Origin: Erythrophleum ivorense
Taxonomy: Eukaryota > Streptophyta > Magnoliopsida > Fabales > Fabaceae
Length of the DNA stretch: 64,000 bases
Direction: 5' to 3'
NCBI GenBank assembly: GCA_026724425.1
Contig: JAIUCV010000007.1
Location: forward strand, 22,783,286-22,847,285
Numbering within the stretch: the first letter of the stretch is position 1; every line of letters starts with the position of its first letter. The position numbers were made by a program, and so were the translations under genes. The notes below the pieces were generated by a model that was not told the DNA's origin, did no database searches, and was given only the letters and a program-made list of their open reading frames with translations. Positions 63,602 to 64,000 of the stretch are shown piece by piece.

Positions 63602-64000
63602 TGTAACATCCCTAAAAAATAAATTTTTTTAATTTTTTAATATTTTATGTAATGAATTTATTAAACTTTAATAAGATGAATTTAAATGAAGTAGCTTCAT
63701 ATATGAAAAGTATAAGTTGAATAGGACTCATAGGAATTTTTTAGATTTTAGGGGGCTCATGGGTAAAATCGTTATTTGTCACTTAGACAAACTTTGATAA
63801 TTTTTCTAAAAGAAAGAGGAATTCATAATTAGTCTAATATATATATATATATATATATAAATAGTTAGGAAATAATGCGTAGAAAAGTATAAAATTTGTT
63901 GCGTAAAATTCTGAAATTTTTAGGACTAGAAAATGACATCGAATGATTAAGAATTTATACAAAGACAAATTAAACCCCTAAACTCGAGTTAACTATCTTA
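63602..64000 (+). mobile_element. Possible start of another LTR element (truncated by window edge)
   Basis: The sequence TGTAACATCCCTAAAAAATA resembles the 5' ends of long plant LTRs (TGTAACAYCCC type). It continues AT-rich, with an (AT)n tract at 63838-63858, to the window end. The other end is not in view. Confidence 0.45.

Overview
The window looks like eudicot nuclear DNA. It is AT-rich, has one ordinary intron-containing plant gene at its left edge, and is otherwise mostly transposable elements and broken gene pieces. Nothing in it looks bacterial, organellar or viral-genomic, apart from retrotransposon remnants. The species cannot be named from sequence alone.

Layout. Bases 1-5.6 kb hold the first eleven coding exons (523 codons) of an oxidosqualene cyclase on the minus strand; the rest lies off the left edge. 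Its signature residues point to cycloartenol synthase (sterol entry). From about 5.97 to 22.8 kb there is an old tandem duplication of a roughly 5-kb non-coding unit. Copy 1 carries a decayed Ty1/copia element (LTRs 7005-7288 and 10604-10890). Copy 2 carries a 2.8-kb TG...CA element with a perfect 5-bp target duplication. Both copies carry remnants of a LINE endonuclease and of an SnRK2-type kinase exon. From 22.95 to 25.0 kb is a FAR1/FRS-type pseudogene, followed by a small SINE with an 11-bp target duplication. From 27.9 to 34.9 kb the DNA is very AT-rich, with diverged repeat units and microsatellites and no gene.

At 35.6-40.9 kb is a complete Pack-MULE: ~1.17-kb terminal inverted repeats, a perfect 9-bp target duplication, and captured host fragments that include the WRC zinc-finger exon of a growth-regulating factor (GRF).

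From 41.1 to 51.4 kb (minus strand) lies a polygalacturonase pseudogene scattered over 10 kb. One CACTA transposon (42291-44684) sits inside an exon, a 3.46-kb LTR-like element (45539-49002) sits in an intron, and a second CACTA element (51399-56676) sits at the signal-peptide end. The gene also has frameshifts, a stop codon and three altered active-site motifs. From 57.1 to 63.4 kb a second copy of the intron LTR family is interrupted by a second copy of the 2.8-kb element, making a clean nested insertion. A further LTR-like start lies at 63602 and runs off the right edge.

The only gene likely to be functional is the cycloartenol synthase. The rest records layered transposition: duplication, insertion into a gene, insertion into an insertion, and gene-fragment capture. 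I found no convincing novel biological system. The most interesting items are the Pack-MULE with its GRF fragment, the multiply hit polygalacturonase, and the non-coding modules conserved between the two 2.8-kb elements.
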